Source of the DNA: Bacillota bacterium
Lineage (GTDB): Bacteria > Bacillota > Clostridia > Oscillospirales > Ruminococcaceae
DNA length: 64,000 nt
Direction of reading: 5' to 3'
Assembly: GCA_029572815.1 (NCBI GenBank)
Contig: JAKPUQ010000004.1
Coordinates: 1 to 64,000 of the forward strand
The position numbers and the translations under genes are program-made. The notes below the pieces were generated by a model that saw nothing but the letters and a program-made list of their open reading frames with translations, searched no databases and was not told where the DNA came from. Each line of letters opens with the position of its first letter. Position 1 is the stretch's first letter. This document shows positions 8,917 through 19,084 of the stretch, one piece after another.

Positions 8917-11900
8917 TTATGCTAAGTTGAGAGTAGGTCTCAGACCGAGCAGATATTCCTGGATCATTAATGCATCGCCAACTGTAACACCGTCATTTTC
9001 GATATCAGCGGCTTCCAGACCTTCCAGTGTCATGTGGTATTTGGCAGTTCCGCCTACACCGTATTTATCTGGGTTGGCAATTGCCTGCATTATGAGAATA
9101 GCATCTGTAAGTTCGATTACTCCATCGCCGTTAGTATCGCCCTTTGCAAATGGAGTATTTTTAACCGCAGGTGCATCGGCATTGCAGGTGAGTATGTCCT
9201 TTCTGAGTATAGGATCATTATCTGTTTCTATACTCTTTTCAAATTCGTCCCATTCTTCGTCAGTGCCCTCATAGAGAACATTCTCTATGGAATCGCAACC
9301 GTGGAATGCACTTTTTCCAACTTCTTCAATGTTTTTGAAGAAGTATACTCCTGTTATACCTGTGCAATTATAGAATGTACTCCAATATATATTAGTGATC
9401 TGCTCAGGAATAACTATATCGCCGAATTCGACAGAACTGCAGTTATAAAATGCGCATGAGCCTATGGATTCAACGTTTTTCAGCAACTTTTTGGAATCAA
9501 GCTTTAAATTGGTGCATCCCGAGAAAGCTTCCTGACCAATTGTAGTTATTCCTTCTGGAAGAACTATTTCTTCAAGGCAAGAGAAGCCTTTAAATGCGAT
9601 AGCGCAAATCTCATTTCCGCTAAGAACAGTAATACTTGTAAGTGATTTAGGAATTCCATAATATGGTGTCGTTCCGATGTCATATACCTTTTTCGGGTCG
9701 GTCGGATTTTCTGTAGAGAATAAAAGCCCTACATTATACCCGAAGTAATCATCGGTTTTCCCGATAGTTAATTTTTCAATATCAAGACAGTTTTCAAGAA
9801 TACTCTCATCAATTGATATTACACCGCTGCCCAAATAAGCCTCCTTGAGGTTTGAACAGCTTGAAAAAGCGTATTTATCGATAGATGTTTCCTTTCCGTA
9901 CACCATTAAGGAAGTGATTCCAGAACACTTGTCGAAAGCACACATACCGATTGTTTTTATGTTGTCAGAGAATACAATCTTTCCAAAGTCGATTGAAGTA
10001 CAATTCTGGAAGGCACGTTCACCGATAATCTCAACGTCTTTCAAGAGCTTCTTGGGATCAAGCTCAACATTTGTACAGTCAGCAAATGCGTAAGTTCCAA
10101 TGTTTGTTATTCCCTCTGGAAGATCAATTTCTTTAAGGTAGCTCATTCTTCTGAATGTATTGGTGTAGATTGATTTCCCACCAAGAACAGTTATGCTTGT
10201 AAGAGATTTTGGCGTTCCGTAATAACTGGTGATATATGTCTTATCCGGATCAGAAGACTCTTTTACATAGAATAATTCACCGATATTTCTATGAAATGTT
10301 TCATCAACTCTTGGAAGAGTAAGTTTTTCTACAGAATAACAATCTGAGAGAATATTATCTTCGAAAGTTTTTACCCCACTGCCAAAATAAGCTTCCTTAA
10401 GGTTATGGCACTTATAAAATGCTGCATCATCGATCGCAGCATCATTGCCATTGATTTTTAAAGAGGTAAGGCCATTGCAGTTACTGAAAGCCTGACCGCC
10501 GATATAAGAGATATTATCAGGCATAATAAGCTCATCAAATGCTGCTGATTTACAGTTATTAAATGCACAGTATCCTATATGAGTTAGATCTTTTGGAAGC
10601 CTGAGTGTTTTGCTCTGATCATCTTCGCTGCCGTATCTGAAGTACTTAAGCTTAGTGCAGTCATTAAAAGCAAAATCGCCTATTTTCTGAATGTTATCAG
10701 AAAGATATACTGTTTCAAGACTTGTTGCACCATCAAAAAGGCCGTTGCTGATGCTGGTGATATAGCTACCTTCATCAGGTGCATCGTCCTGAATGTTAAC
10801 TGTTGTGACTGTTTTGATATTTTCAATCGCTGAAACAGAGTTATACATATCACCGTGTCCTGATATGTTCATCTCACCGTTAGGATAGATGTAATAGAAG
10901 ATATAATCTCCCAGTCTGCCTGATTCGATGTACCTATGCTCTTCGGGAAATTCAGGTATCTCCTCGATATGCGATTCGAGAGGTGCCTTAGTCGTAGGAG
11001 CGGTTGTAACAATCTTGCTGCCTGAAGATACTTCAGAAGAATTGCTCTCCAGTGATATATTAATCGTCTGAACAGCGCTATCAGTTGAGAATGTATCACT
11101 TGCAACTTTTTCATCATTTATAAGTACATAATAATCATGTGAGCCGTTTTCACAGTAGAAGTTTACAATTCCTTTAGAGTCTGCGGTTGCTGATAATCCA
11201 TCGACAACAACTTCAGCTCCTGCAGATGAAAGTTCATCTGTTCCTTTTATTTTGAAAGTAGTTTTATATGCCTGATATGGGCAGTCGCCAAAATCAGCTA
11301 CCTTATGTGTTGAGCTATAATACATTTTTAAGAATTCATATTTGGTTTCAAATAGTGTAAGTGACAGAGTTTTTAGAACAGGCACGCAGGGAATTCTAAG
11401 TTTTAATTTTATGTTCGTTGAAAAAAACGGCTGTATATCATAGCATTTCTCACAAGAATGAAATTTATCTGAATCCATCAGCGGAGAGTCAGGGAATGAT
11501 AATACCTGTGGATACTTTTCTGATCTTTGACTGTTATCTTCATTTAGTTTTGTACTATTACATTCTATTCCTAACTCTAACGGCATCTCAACTTCGATTT
11601 GTAAGATATGTTTGCTGATTATACAGAAATATGGTTTAATATCAAGCGAGACTTTAGCTGATGCTTCTATTTGCAATTCGCTTTCGGAATCGGCAATGGG
11701 TTCACATGAATCTTTAAACTTATCTAACATGCTGCCTTCTCTTGATGTATCGAATGACCATATGTAATCAAATCCTATAGTTTTTTTGTATTTTATTTTA
11801 CCTTCAAAAGTAAAGGTTATTTCCGGTTCAAAACCAATAATTAAACCTGGTAAAACTGGATATTGTAGTTCGGGGAGTGAAATAGGTATTTCAATTTTTC

Positions 11901-13215
11901 CACCGAATTCTACTTCAACTGTTATTTGCGGGGAGAATTTGAGTTCCAACTCAACGTGAGTCCACTTTTGATAGAAATTATACTCAAATTCTGCACTGAA
12001 GGTGAGCTTTCCGGATAATCCTGCTGTAACTTTAACTTTGTCACTTTTCCACTGTGCAGAAGTGCTTGTAGTTGAAAAATCAGGATTATCCTTTTTGCTT
12101 GATGCAGGTTTAGGTCCGTCAAGTAATGCATCATAATCAGCATCATCAAAGTCTCCAAAACTATATTCTTTTTCTATCTTGCCTTTTCCGTCGGAGAATC
12201 CAAGATAGCTGTAACTGCTGTCAATTGTATATTCAATGGCGTTTTCACCGTTTTCGTCAACAACCGTTCCATTATTTTCGATACTATCAGGAAGATTTTC
12301 GTTGTTGACATCAAAATCGCTTATATCATCAGCCATTGTTTCGATTTTAATGAAGTCGAATATACCTTCAGTGTTTTCGTCACCTGTCAGAGTAGCACGA
12401 TCTCCATCAATGGTTATATCACCAACCGATAAGGCAATAATATCCATTTCTGTCGGACGGATATAGAAGTGGTCGCCCTTATTTAGGTAGCGGATAGTGT
12501 CATCAATTTTATCGAAAACATACTGATCGTTTTCATAATCTGCTGAGACAAGTATATTTGTATCCTCAGAAGACACGCCTATAATTGTATCATTGCTTAG
12601 GACGAAGAAGTTTGTACTCTCATCCTCATCGAGATTTACAACATATTCTTCATCAAAATCGCTGATGTCTGTTGCCTTTATCTCCTGAGTGAACTGTGTG
12701 TATGTAGTGATCGTATACGTGTCACACATGTCTCTTTTCATAGAGTCGAGCATCTGCAGATCAACAGTAAAGAATTCGGGTAGTGCAGATGTGTCGATAT
12801 TTGTTGAAGTAACAGTGTCTTTTCCTTCCTTTAGCTGCATCTCTGCTCTGCATACCTCTGCTTTGCTGATATCGTCATTAAAAACAATATCCAGCTTTAT
12901 GTCAGCAGGCTGCGACGAGTGGACAGTCAATACTCCGGTATTTCTGTCAAATTCGGCATAGCCAATGTCATAGTCATATTCCGATACACAACGGTAAGCC
13001 ATTTTTTGTGGCTTTTCCTTATTCTGCATCGCATCGCTGATGTAATTACCAAGTGAATTCGATGCTTCAAGCTGGTAGTCACCGTTGCTTGATTCGTTGG
13101 TTGTTCGTGTGGTTTGTGTTTCACCTGCACCGGGCGTTTTCAGGAAACCTGAAGTTGCGGCCGTAGTGAACAGGATGGCGGCGCTCAGGGCGCCTGAAAT
13201 GATTTTTTTGACCAT
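8917..13215 (-). CDS. Secreted BspA-like LRR protein with C-terminal type I dockerin; paralogue of 1396-8634
   Basis: Signal peptide; shared N-terminal region (TYTITTYTxxxQEIKATDISxFD); LRR_5 repeats; GDTNGDGVIELTDAILIMQAIANPDKYG...AADIENDGVTVGDALMIQEYLLGL. Confidence 0.92.
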   Translation of the reverse strand: MVKKIISGALSAAILFTTAATSGFLKTPGAGETQTTRTTNESSNGDYQLEASNSLGNYISDAMQNKEKPQKMAYRCVSEYDYDIGYAEFDRNTGVLTVHSSQPADIKLDIVFNDDISKAEVCRAEMQLKEGKDTVTSTNIDTSALPEFFTVDLQMLDSMKRDMCDTYTITTYTQFTQEIKATDISDFDEEYVVNLDEDESTNFFVLSNDTIIGVSSEDTNILVSADYENDQYVFDKIDDTIRYLNKGDHFYIRPTEMDIIALSVGDITIDGDRATLTGDENTEGIFDFIKIETMADDISDFDVNNENLPDSIENNGTVVDENGENAIEYTIDSSYSYLGFSDGKGKIEKEYSFGDFDDADYDALLDGPKPASSKKDNPDFSTTSTSAQWKSDKVKVTAGLSGKLTFSAEFEYNFYQKWTHVELELKFSPQITVEVEFGGKIEIPISLPELQYPVLPGLIIGFEPEITFTFEGKIKYKKTIGFDYIWSFDTSREGSMLDKFKDSCEPIADSESELQIEASAKVSLDIKPYFCIISKHILQIEVEMPLELGIECNSTKLNEDNSQRSEKYPQVLSFPDSPLMDSDKFHSCEKCYDIQPFFSTNIKLKLRIPCVPVLKTLSLTLFETKYEFLKMYYSSTHKVADFGDCPYQAYKTTFKIKGTDELSSAGAEVVVDGLSATADSKGIVNFYCENGSHDYYVLINDEKVASDTFSTDSAVQTINISLESNSSEVSSGSKIVTTAPTTKAPLESHIEEIPEFPEEHRYIESGRLGDYIFYYIYPNGEMNISGHGDMYNSVSAIENIKTVTTVNIQDDAPDEGSYITSISNGLFDGATSLETVYLSDNIQKIGDFAFNDCTKLKYFRYGSEDDQSKTLRLPKDLTHIGYCAFNNCKSAAFDELIMPDNISYIGGQAFSNCNGLTSLKINGNDAAIDDAAFYKCHNLKEAYFGSGVKTFEDNILSDCYSVEKLTLPRVDETFHRNIGELFYVKESSDPDKTYITSYYGTPKSLTSITVLGGKSIYTNTFRRMSYLKEIDLPEGITNIGTYAFADCTNVELDPKKLLKDVEIIGERAFQNCTSIDFGKIVFSDNIKTIGMCAFDKCSGITSLMVYGKETSIDKYAFSSCSNLKEAYLGSGVISIDESILENCLDIEKLTIGKTDDYFGYNVGLLFSTENPTDPKKVYDIGTTPYYGIPKSLTSITVLSGNEICAIAFKGFSCLEEIVLPEGITTIGQEAFSGCTNLKLDSKKLLKNVESIGSCAFYNCSSVEFGDIVIPEQITNIYWSTFYNCTGITGVYFFKNIEEVGKSAFHGCDSIENVLYEGTDEEWDEFEKSIETDNDPILRKDILTCNADAPAVKNTPFAKGDTNGDGVIELTDAILIMQAIANPDKYGVGGTAKYHMTLEGLEAADIENDGVTVGDALMIQEYLLGLRPTLNLA

Positions 13216-13455
13216 TCTTTTTCTCCTTATATCATATTTAGGTTTTATATGGCATTATTAGTAGCATAACCTAACAAAACCATCTTTAAATTTTATCACA
13301 AATGACTAAAAATGTCAATGCATTTTTTGCTTATAAAAGGCTGTATAAAGTGTGACTGAGCAGCGTGATACAGGGAAATGCGTATTCATAATGACCACAA
13401 GTCAATATGATATCAGGGCTGCCGTGGACAGCGCTGATCGTTTGCCGTGACCCTG

Positions 13456-13492
13456 AAAAATGCAACTTACCCCCTTAAAAATGCAACTTACC
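13456..13492 (+). promoter_or_regulatory. Tandem 16-bp direct repeat AAAAATGCAACTTACC upstream of the promoter of the 13588 gene
   Basis: Exact copies at 13456-13471 and 13477-13492, 21-bp phase. Confidence 0.6.
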
Positions 13493-13501
13493 TGAAAATG
13501 A

Positions 13502-13530
13502 TTGACTTGTTCACAGCGCTCAGGTATAAT
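13502..13530 (+). promoter_or_regulatory. Sigma-A-type promoter (TTGACT-17-TATAAT)
   Basis: TTGACT at 13502, TATAAT at 13525, 17-bp spacer, upstream of the ATG at 13588. Confidence 0.7.
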
Positions 13531-13587
13531 AAAAATATATGGATCGTGAAGCATTTCATACACTTATTACAGAATGGAGGAATTAAC

Positions 13588-15864
13588 ATGAAAAAAACAC
13601 TGACCGCACTAATGACAGCAGCTCTTATGCTGGCGTCAGCAGCACCAGTTCAGCTGACGGCAGCTGCCGCTGAGACCGACCGCGACTCTGTCATAGGCAC
13701 ACTTCCCGACTGGACGCCCACAAACTTCGCAGAAGCAATGCGGCTTTACAATAAGCACGGAAAATGCTATGTGGCTGATAATTACATCTGCATGATGAGG
13801 ATAGTTCCCCACTTCATGAAGGACGACTATAAGTTCGGGGTATCGGGCAGCATGACTAATATCAACACTCCCGTAAGCGCAGGTCAGCAGTTCTTTGAGC
13901 TTGAAATACCGCAGAAGCCCGATCCCGATGACATCGACGCGGTAAATGCTTATAATAAGTACTGTGACAGCATAGGTCTGTATTCCCACGATTACAGCTT
14001 CTTTGAGAACTGGCAGGACTGCAAGACACAGGATGCCTTTGCGGTGGAGATGTTCCGTGTGATGCCGGGCGAGGACCTGACAGTCTTATGGCAGAACAAG
14101 AATAACAAGAATGACGATGGTGAATACGTCACCACAAGGGAATACACCTTTGAAAACAAGGACGGCAATACTGTTGAGACAGACATTTACAGCTGGCTCC
14201 CCGACAGTGTTCCCGAGTACGATGATTTTGTCATGAAATACGGTGAGGTCTCAGTTCACGATAACTATATCGCATACCGGACCAGCTACAACCCCAGCGG
14301 AGGTGCTTCCGTGAGAATGGAGCAGAGCGGCGAGGGCAGGATAGAGGAGTTCATGGAGTCGCAGTGCGCCCTCTTTGAGCTTCAGCCCGTTGACGACACA
14401 CCTATCTCCTCTATCTCCTCGGTTTTTGTCTATAAGCCCGTGGCTGACGGTATGGCAGATGTTGAGTGGAGGAGGGGCAGGCCATTCTCGGATACCGAGT
14501 CTGTTGCCTCCACAACGGGAAAATTCGAGATAAAGGACAACTGTTCTGTTGTACTCAACTGGTCTCCCCACAGAAAGATAAATACCCAGTTCTCTTTCAT
14601 TGATGCAGTCACGGGAGAGCTCATAGACATTCCCGATGATGACAACCGCAATATATATCTTCTTGCCACCACGCAAGGCGTACCTGCAACAAGCATGATA
14701 TTTGATATCACAGCTAATCCCTGTATAGTAGATGATGACAATGCCTATTCGGAGTACTGGAGCTATTCCTTTGAATACGCTTCTCCTGCGGGTGCATATG
14801 AAATTAATGATATTGAGCTTACATCTGAGACACCGGAATACAGAGAAGTTGACGTCAAGCTGAAATGGAGACCATATGGCGATGTGAACGGTGACCACAG
14901 GCTTGCAGTTTCCGATCTGGTGCTTGTACAGAGATGGCTCACAGGAGCTTCCGATGCAGAGCTTAAATACTGGGAAGCAGCAGATTACTGCCGCGATAAC
15001 TGCATAAATTCTCTCGACCTTCCCGGTATGAGACGAGCTGTGCTGAAAAGTCTTTCTATGCTCGTATGGCCCGAGAAGATCTCTACCACCAATGGCGAGT
15101 TTATAATAACAGGACCTGACAGAAAACTGTATGCAGGCCCCGGAACCGAGTATGAGGTATTGAAGACTGTTCCTAAGGGTACCAATCTCACGGAGTACGG
15201 CTATGACCCGAATTCGCCCGATTGGGTATTTGCTGAGATAACAGATACTGAAAGAGGCTGGGTAAGAGTTAGCTGTGACGGCGAGAGGAATATAGAGTTT
15301 AAATATGAATTGATAGATAAGCCCGTTATTTACCTCTATCCCGAGGAGGAGACCGATGTTCACGTTGAGCTTGAGCTTACCGAGTCCAGACTCTCCACAA
15401 CATATCCCAGATACAACGGCGGCTGGGACATTACAGCCTATCCCGGCGGTTCGCTCCTCAACAAGGCTGACGGCACACACCACAGATATCTTTTCTGGGA
15501 CAGCGTTGACTGCACCACAAGGTTCGACCTGTCAAAGGGCTTCTGTGTGGCAGGAGCGGATACCGAGAGCTTCCTGAAGGAAAAGCTGACTTACATGGGA
15601 CTCACCGAGGACGAGATGAATGAATTCATCGTATACTGGCTGCCCAGAATGGAGCATAATGCATATAACCTCATAACCTTCCAGGGCAAGGCGTATACCG
15701 ACACCGCCAAGCTTGACATAACACCTTCGCCAGACAGTATGCTCCGTGTATTTATGGCGTACAGACCTCTTGAGGACTCTGTGGACATCGAGCCTCAGCA
15801 GCTTGAGACCTTTGAGAGAAAGGGTTTTGCAGTAGTTGAATGGGGCGGAACAGAGCTCAGCTGA
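13588..15864 (+). CDS. Secreted protein with divergent dockerin-like region, SH3-like domain and conserved C-terminal domain of unknown function
   Basis: Signal peptide MKKTLTALMTAALMLASAAPVQLTAAAA; GDVNGDHRLAVSDLVLVQRWLTG...DYCRDNCINSLDLPG; LYAGPGTEYEVLKTVPKGTNLTEYG; KPVIYLYPEEETDVHVELEL...FERKGFAVVEWGG. The ORF track start at 13447 is upstream; ATG at 13588 has an RBS (ggagg). Confidence 0.85.
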   Translation: MKKTLTALMTAALMLASAAPVQLTAAAAETDRDSVIGTLPDWTPTNFAEAMRLYNKHGKCYVADNYICMMRIVPHFMKDDYKFGVSGSMTNINTPVSAGQQFFELEIPQKPDPDDIDAVNAYNKYCDSIGLYSHDYSFFENWQDCKTQDAFAVEMFRVMPGEDLTVLWQNKNNKNDDGEYVTTREYTFENKDGNTVETDIYSWLPDSVPEYDDFVMKYGEVSVHDNYIAYRTSYNPSGGASVRMEQSGEGRIEEFMESQCALFELQPVDDTPISSISSVFVYKPVADGMADVEWRRGRPFSDTESVASTTGKFEIKDNCSVVLNWSPHRKINTQFSFIDAVTGELIDIPDDDNRNIYLLATTQGVPATSMIFDITANPCIVDDDNAYSEYWSYSFEYASPAGAYEINDIELTSETPEYREVDVKLKWRPYGDVNGDHRLAVSDLVLVQRWLTGASDAELKYWEAADYCRDNCINSLDLPGMRRAVLKSLSMLVWPEKISTTNGEFIITGPDRKLYAGPGTEYEVLKTVPKGTNLTEYGYDPNSPDWVFAEITDTERGWVRVSCDGERNIEFKYELIDKPVIYLYPEEETDVHVELELTESRLSTTYPRYNGGWDITAYPGGSLLNKADGTHHRYLFWDSVDCTTRFDLSKGFCVAGADTESFLKEKLTYMGLTEDEMNEFIVYWLPRMEHNAYNLITFQGKAYTDTAKLDITPSPDSMLRVFMAYRPLEDSVDIEPQQLETFERKGFAVVEWGGTELS

Positions 15865-15885
15865 GATACAAACTGAAAAACATAT

Positions 15886-15924
15886 CGGGGGAAGAGCCTG
15901 TAAAAGGTTCTTCCCCCGTTTTTG
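15886..15924 (+). terminator. Rho-independent terminator
   Basis: CGGGGGAAGAGCC tgtaaaa GGTTCTTCCCCCG TTTTT. Confidence 0.85.
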
Positions 15925-15958
15925 TATATGTATCCGGAATTGGAAAGCTTCTGTATTA

Positions 15959-16156
15959 TTATGTATCGTCAGTCTTTCCGCAGCCGAGATGTGTTCGCCT
16001 GCCAAGTTCCAGCATAGCCGTACAGAAATCCCGCTGCTGTGTCAACACTGTATGATACGGGTCGCCCTCACGGATACGCATAGTGCGTCTGATCTCCTTT
16101 GGAATGACGACTCTGCCGAGGTCGTCGATACGTCTTACAATACCTGTTGCTTTCAT
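15959..16156 (-). CDS. Short AbrB/SpoVT-type regulator, apparently truncated
   Basis: MKATGIVRRIDDLGRVVIPKEIRRTMRIREGDP matches the AbrB swapped-hairpin N-terminus; downstream sequence does not look like the usual LEIFxDxxGEVILKKY. Confidence 0.65.
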   Translation of the reverse strand: MKATGIVRRIDDLGRVVIPKEIRRTMRIREGDPYHTVLTQQRDFCTAMLELGRRTHLGCGKTDDT

Positions 16157-16367
16157 AATAATACCTCCGCAAAAAAATATTTGCGGTAATATTATCTGCG
16201 GAAAAAACTGATTATTCTGCAAAAAGCATTAAAGATGTTATCAAATATTAGTTTTATCGTGTTTTATGTTGTTTTTTTCGGCGATCAATAGTATAATAGT
16301 ATTATAACGGACATATCCGTCAGGGTGGAAACGCCATGACGAAGCTTTAGATCAAGGAGAATGAAGT

Positions 16368-17378
16368 ATGACCATATTTGTCACAGGCGGTGCAGGCTTT
16401 ATAGGTGCAAATTTCATATTCTATATGCTGGCTGCTTATCCCGGATGCCGCATAGTCTGTCTGGACAAGCTGACCTATGCAGGTGATCTTTCGACCCTTG
16501 AGCCTGTAATGAATGATGCTGACTTCCGCTTCGTGAAGACGGATATATGCGACAGAGAGACTGTATACGAGCTTTTCGCTGAGGAGAAGCCTGACATAGT
16601 TGTGAACTTTGCAGCCGAGTCTCATGTTGACCGTTCCATCGATGAGCCTGAGCTTTTCCTGCGGACAAACCTCCTGGGCACGCAGGTCCTCATGGACGCC
16701 TGCCGCAGGTACGGTATCCGCCGCTATCATCAGGTAAGCACCGATGAGGTGTACGGTGACCTGCCCCTTGACCGTCCCGACCTGTTTTTCACAGAGGAGA
16801 GCCCCATACGCACAAGCAGTCCCTACAGCGCCTCAAAGGCAGGGGCTGATCTGATGGTAATGGCTTACCACAGGACCTATGGTCTGCCTGTGACCATATC
16901 CCGCTGTTCCAACAATTACGGCCCCTGTCAGTTCCCCGAGAAGCTTATCCCCCTGATGATAACAAATGCGCTGGCAGACAAGCCGCTGCCTGTTTACGGC
17001 GAGGGACTGAATGTCCGGGACTGGCTGTATGTTGAGGACCACTGCCGTGCCATCGACCTTATCATACACAAAGGCAGGGCAGGGGAGATCTACAACATGG
17101 GCGGAAACAACGAGAGGCGAAACATAGACGTGGTAAAGCTCATATGCAGGGAGCTTGGCAAGCCCGAGAGCCTTATCACTTATGTTGAGGACAGAAAAGG
17201 GCACGATCTGCGCTATGCCGTCGACACAACAAAGATCCGTACTGAGCTTGGCTGGCTGCCTGAGACAGACTTTGAAGAGGGAATAGGTAAGACTATCAGG
17301 TGGTATCTCGATAACCGCTGCTGGTGGGAGGCTGTTATCAGCAGTGATCACATAAACAAGAACACAGCCGGACTGTAA
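16368..17378 (+). CDS. rfbB: dTDP-glucose 4,6-dehydratase
   Basis: GGAGFIGANF, STDEVYGDL, YSASKAGAD, SRCSNNYGP motifs. Confidence 0.93.
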   Translation: MTIFVTGGAGFIGANFIFYMLAAYPGCRIVCLDKLTYAGDLSTLEPVMNDADFRFVKTDICDRETVYELFAEEKPDIVVNFAAESHVDRSIDEPELFLRTNLLGTQVLMDACRRYGIRRYHQVSTDEVYGDLPLDRPDLFFTEESPIRTSSPYSASKAGADLMVMAYHRTYGLPVTISRCSNNYGPCQFPEKLIPLMITNALADKPLPVYGEGLNVRDWLYVEDHCRAIDLIIHKGRAGEIYNMGGNNERRNIDVVKLICRELGKPESLITYVEDRKGHDLRYAVDTTKIRTELGWLPETDFEEGIGKTIRWYLDNRCWWEAVISSDHINKNTAGL

Positions 17379-17389
17379 TGATAAAAATA

Positions 17390-17430
17390 AAGTCCCGTGA
17401 CGGTATCTGCGTACCGTTACGGGACTTTTT
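17390..17430 (+). terminator. Convergent/bidirectional terminator
   Basis: AAAGTCCCGTgACGGTA ... TACCGTtACGGGACTTTTT. Confidence 0.85.
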
Positions 17431-17442
17431 ACTGTTTCAGAC

Positions 17443-18813
17443 TCATGCCTTCTGAGCCTTTTTTTCCTTTCTGTAGCCGAACCAGCGCTGGTGCTTCTTG
17501 GTGAGGCACATACCCAGCGTTATCCAGAAATAGGGAGCAACATTCACAACGCTGCTGTTGAACATAGCCTGTGCGATATATCCGAAGAACATTCCCAGGA
17601 GGACCCATTCAACGAGACGGTCCTCTTCCTTTTCAGCATGAATGACAGTGCGGGTACCTGTGACTGCGGCATGGAATAGAAGAGTGAGATATGCCGCAAG
17701 CTGGAATACGCCCTGTGTTACCAGGTAATGGAGGTATTCATTATGGCCCTTGCCCTGGGTGAAAAACGGCTTGTTATCGGGGTCAAGATAGAAGACATCT
17801 CTGTAGTTGTCCAGACCTATTCCAAGGAGCCAGTTATCAGGAACGGCGTCTATTCCGTATTTCCAGATATAGCCTCTGTTTGAGCCGATGGATTTTGCAC
17901 TGTGTGTAGACAGCTCGCTGCTTGTTTTCTGTATCCTTTCAATGAGCTTTCCGCAGACGAGGATAACAAAAGCAGTAACCGCTGCCATTCCCAGTATCAT
18001 CAGAGCGAAGCGCTTTACGATACTGCGGAGCTTGTCCTTGTCATAGCCCTTGAGCTTCATTACAATAATGGACACCGCAAGGAAGAAAAGATAGGCAGCT
18101 ACCCCCACCCACGCAAGACGGGCTTCCGATGAAAGCAGGGTATAGAAGCAGACCATTGAGACAGCGAACATGATATTTCTTGTTGCCTTGCTCTTTGTAA
18201 AGAGATATATGCCCGATGTGCAGGCATACAGCAGAACGCTGAGACCGCCGTACCAGTTGCTGTGCTGTAAGAGACCGTAGCTTCTTTTTCTTTCCATTGC
18301 CACATCGGGATCGTAGTAGACCTCAACATTGAATATGCCTATAGTCTGCAATGCCGCAGCGCTGGTCTGGATAAGTGTTACGAAGACGAATGCCTTGAGG
18401 ATGTTTTTTCTCAGCTTACTGTCCTCGATAAAGGTGCCTGCAAACATGAGGGAGAAGTATCCGAAGAAGTTTGACAGCCATTCATCGTAGTAAAAGCCTC
18501 CGAATGTGGCGTCCTTGTTCTTTGTGAAGACAGCCGACAGTATCGAGATGATCAGCATCACAAAGAACAGCAGGTCAGACAAATAGACCTTTACGCCCTT
18601 ATGCATGAGAAAGTGTGCAAAAATGGAGAAAACTCCGATATATCCTGCTATTTCAATAATGATAGGCTGACTTACGAACCTGTTTGAATGGAGCTCGTCG
18701 AAGATCTCTGTTATGGGCAGGGATATCATTACAGTCAGAATAAGACCGTAATAAAATCTTTCTGATGTGATAAGCTCCAGAAATCTTGAAATACGCGCTT
18801 TTGTTTCCTGCAT
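17443..18813 (-). CDS. O-antigen ligase/polymerase-like polytopic membrane protein
   Basis: Multiple TM segments; GSNRGYIWKYGIDAVPDNWLLGIGLDNYRDVF...GKGHNEYLHYLVTQGV typical of the Wzy_C/O-antigen ligase family. Confidence 0.8.
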   Translation of the reverse strand: MQETKARISRFLELITSERFYYGLILTVMISLPITEIFDELHSNRFVSQPIIIEIAGYIGVFSIFAHFLMHKGVKVYLSDLLFFVMLIISILSAVFTKNKDATFGGFYYDEWLSNFFGYFSLMFAGTFIEDSKLRKNILKAFVFVTLIQTSAAALQTIGIFNVEVYYDPDVAMERKRSYGLLQHSNWYGGLSVLLYACTSGIYLFTKSKATRNIMFAVSMVCFYTLLSSEARLAWVGVAAYLFFLAVSIIVMKLKGYDKDKLRSIVKRFALMILGMAAVTAFVILVCGKLIERIQKTSSELSTHSAKSIGSNRGYIWKYGIDAVPDNWLLGIGLDNYRDVFYLDPDNKPFFTQGKGHNEYLHYLVTQGVFQLAAYLTLLFHAAVTGTRTVIHAEKEEDRLVEWVLLGMFFGYIAQAMFNSSVVNVAPYFWITLGMCLTKKHQRWFGYRKEKKAQKA

Positions 18814-19084
18814 ATTTTACTACCTCTTTTTAAAGCTCCGGAAGTTGTAAAAAGCTTACGGAACAGATTATTATTGCAATGATATGAATATCTAATAGAT
18901 TGTACCATATTTCATTAAATATGTCAATGGCGGGCGTAAGGCAGGCAGAAAAGGGCGGCTGAGGTGAACAGGAACTCAGAATTATCTTAACAAAGTGTTG
19001 ATTTTCGTCGCCTGATGGTGTATAATTATATTCATACAGACCGATCTGCTGAAAAGAAGGATCGGTCGGGAAAGGAAAAATAAC

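Noticed and set aside
14251-15483. 410-aa minus-strand ORF
   Set aside because: Antisense to the signal-peptide-bearing gene at 13588-15864; sequence is Cys/Ile-rich without motifs.
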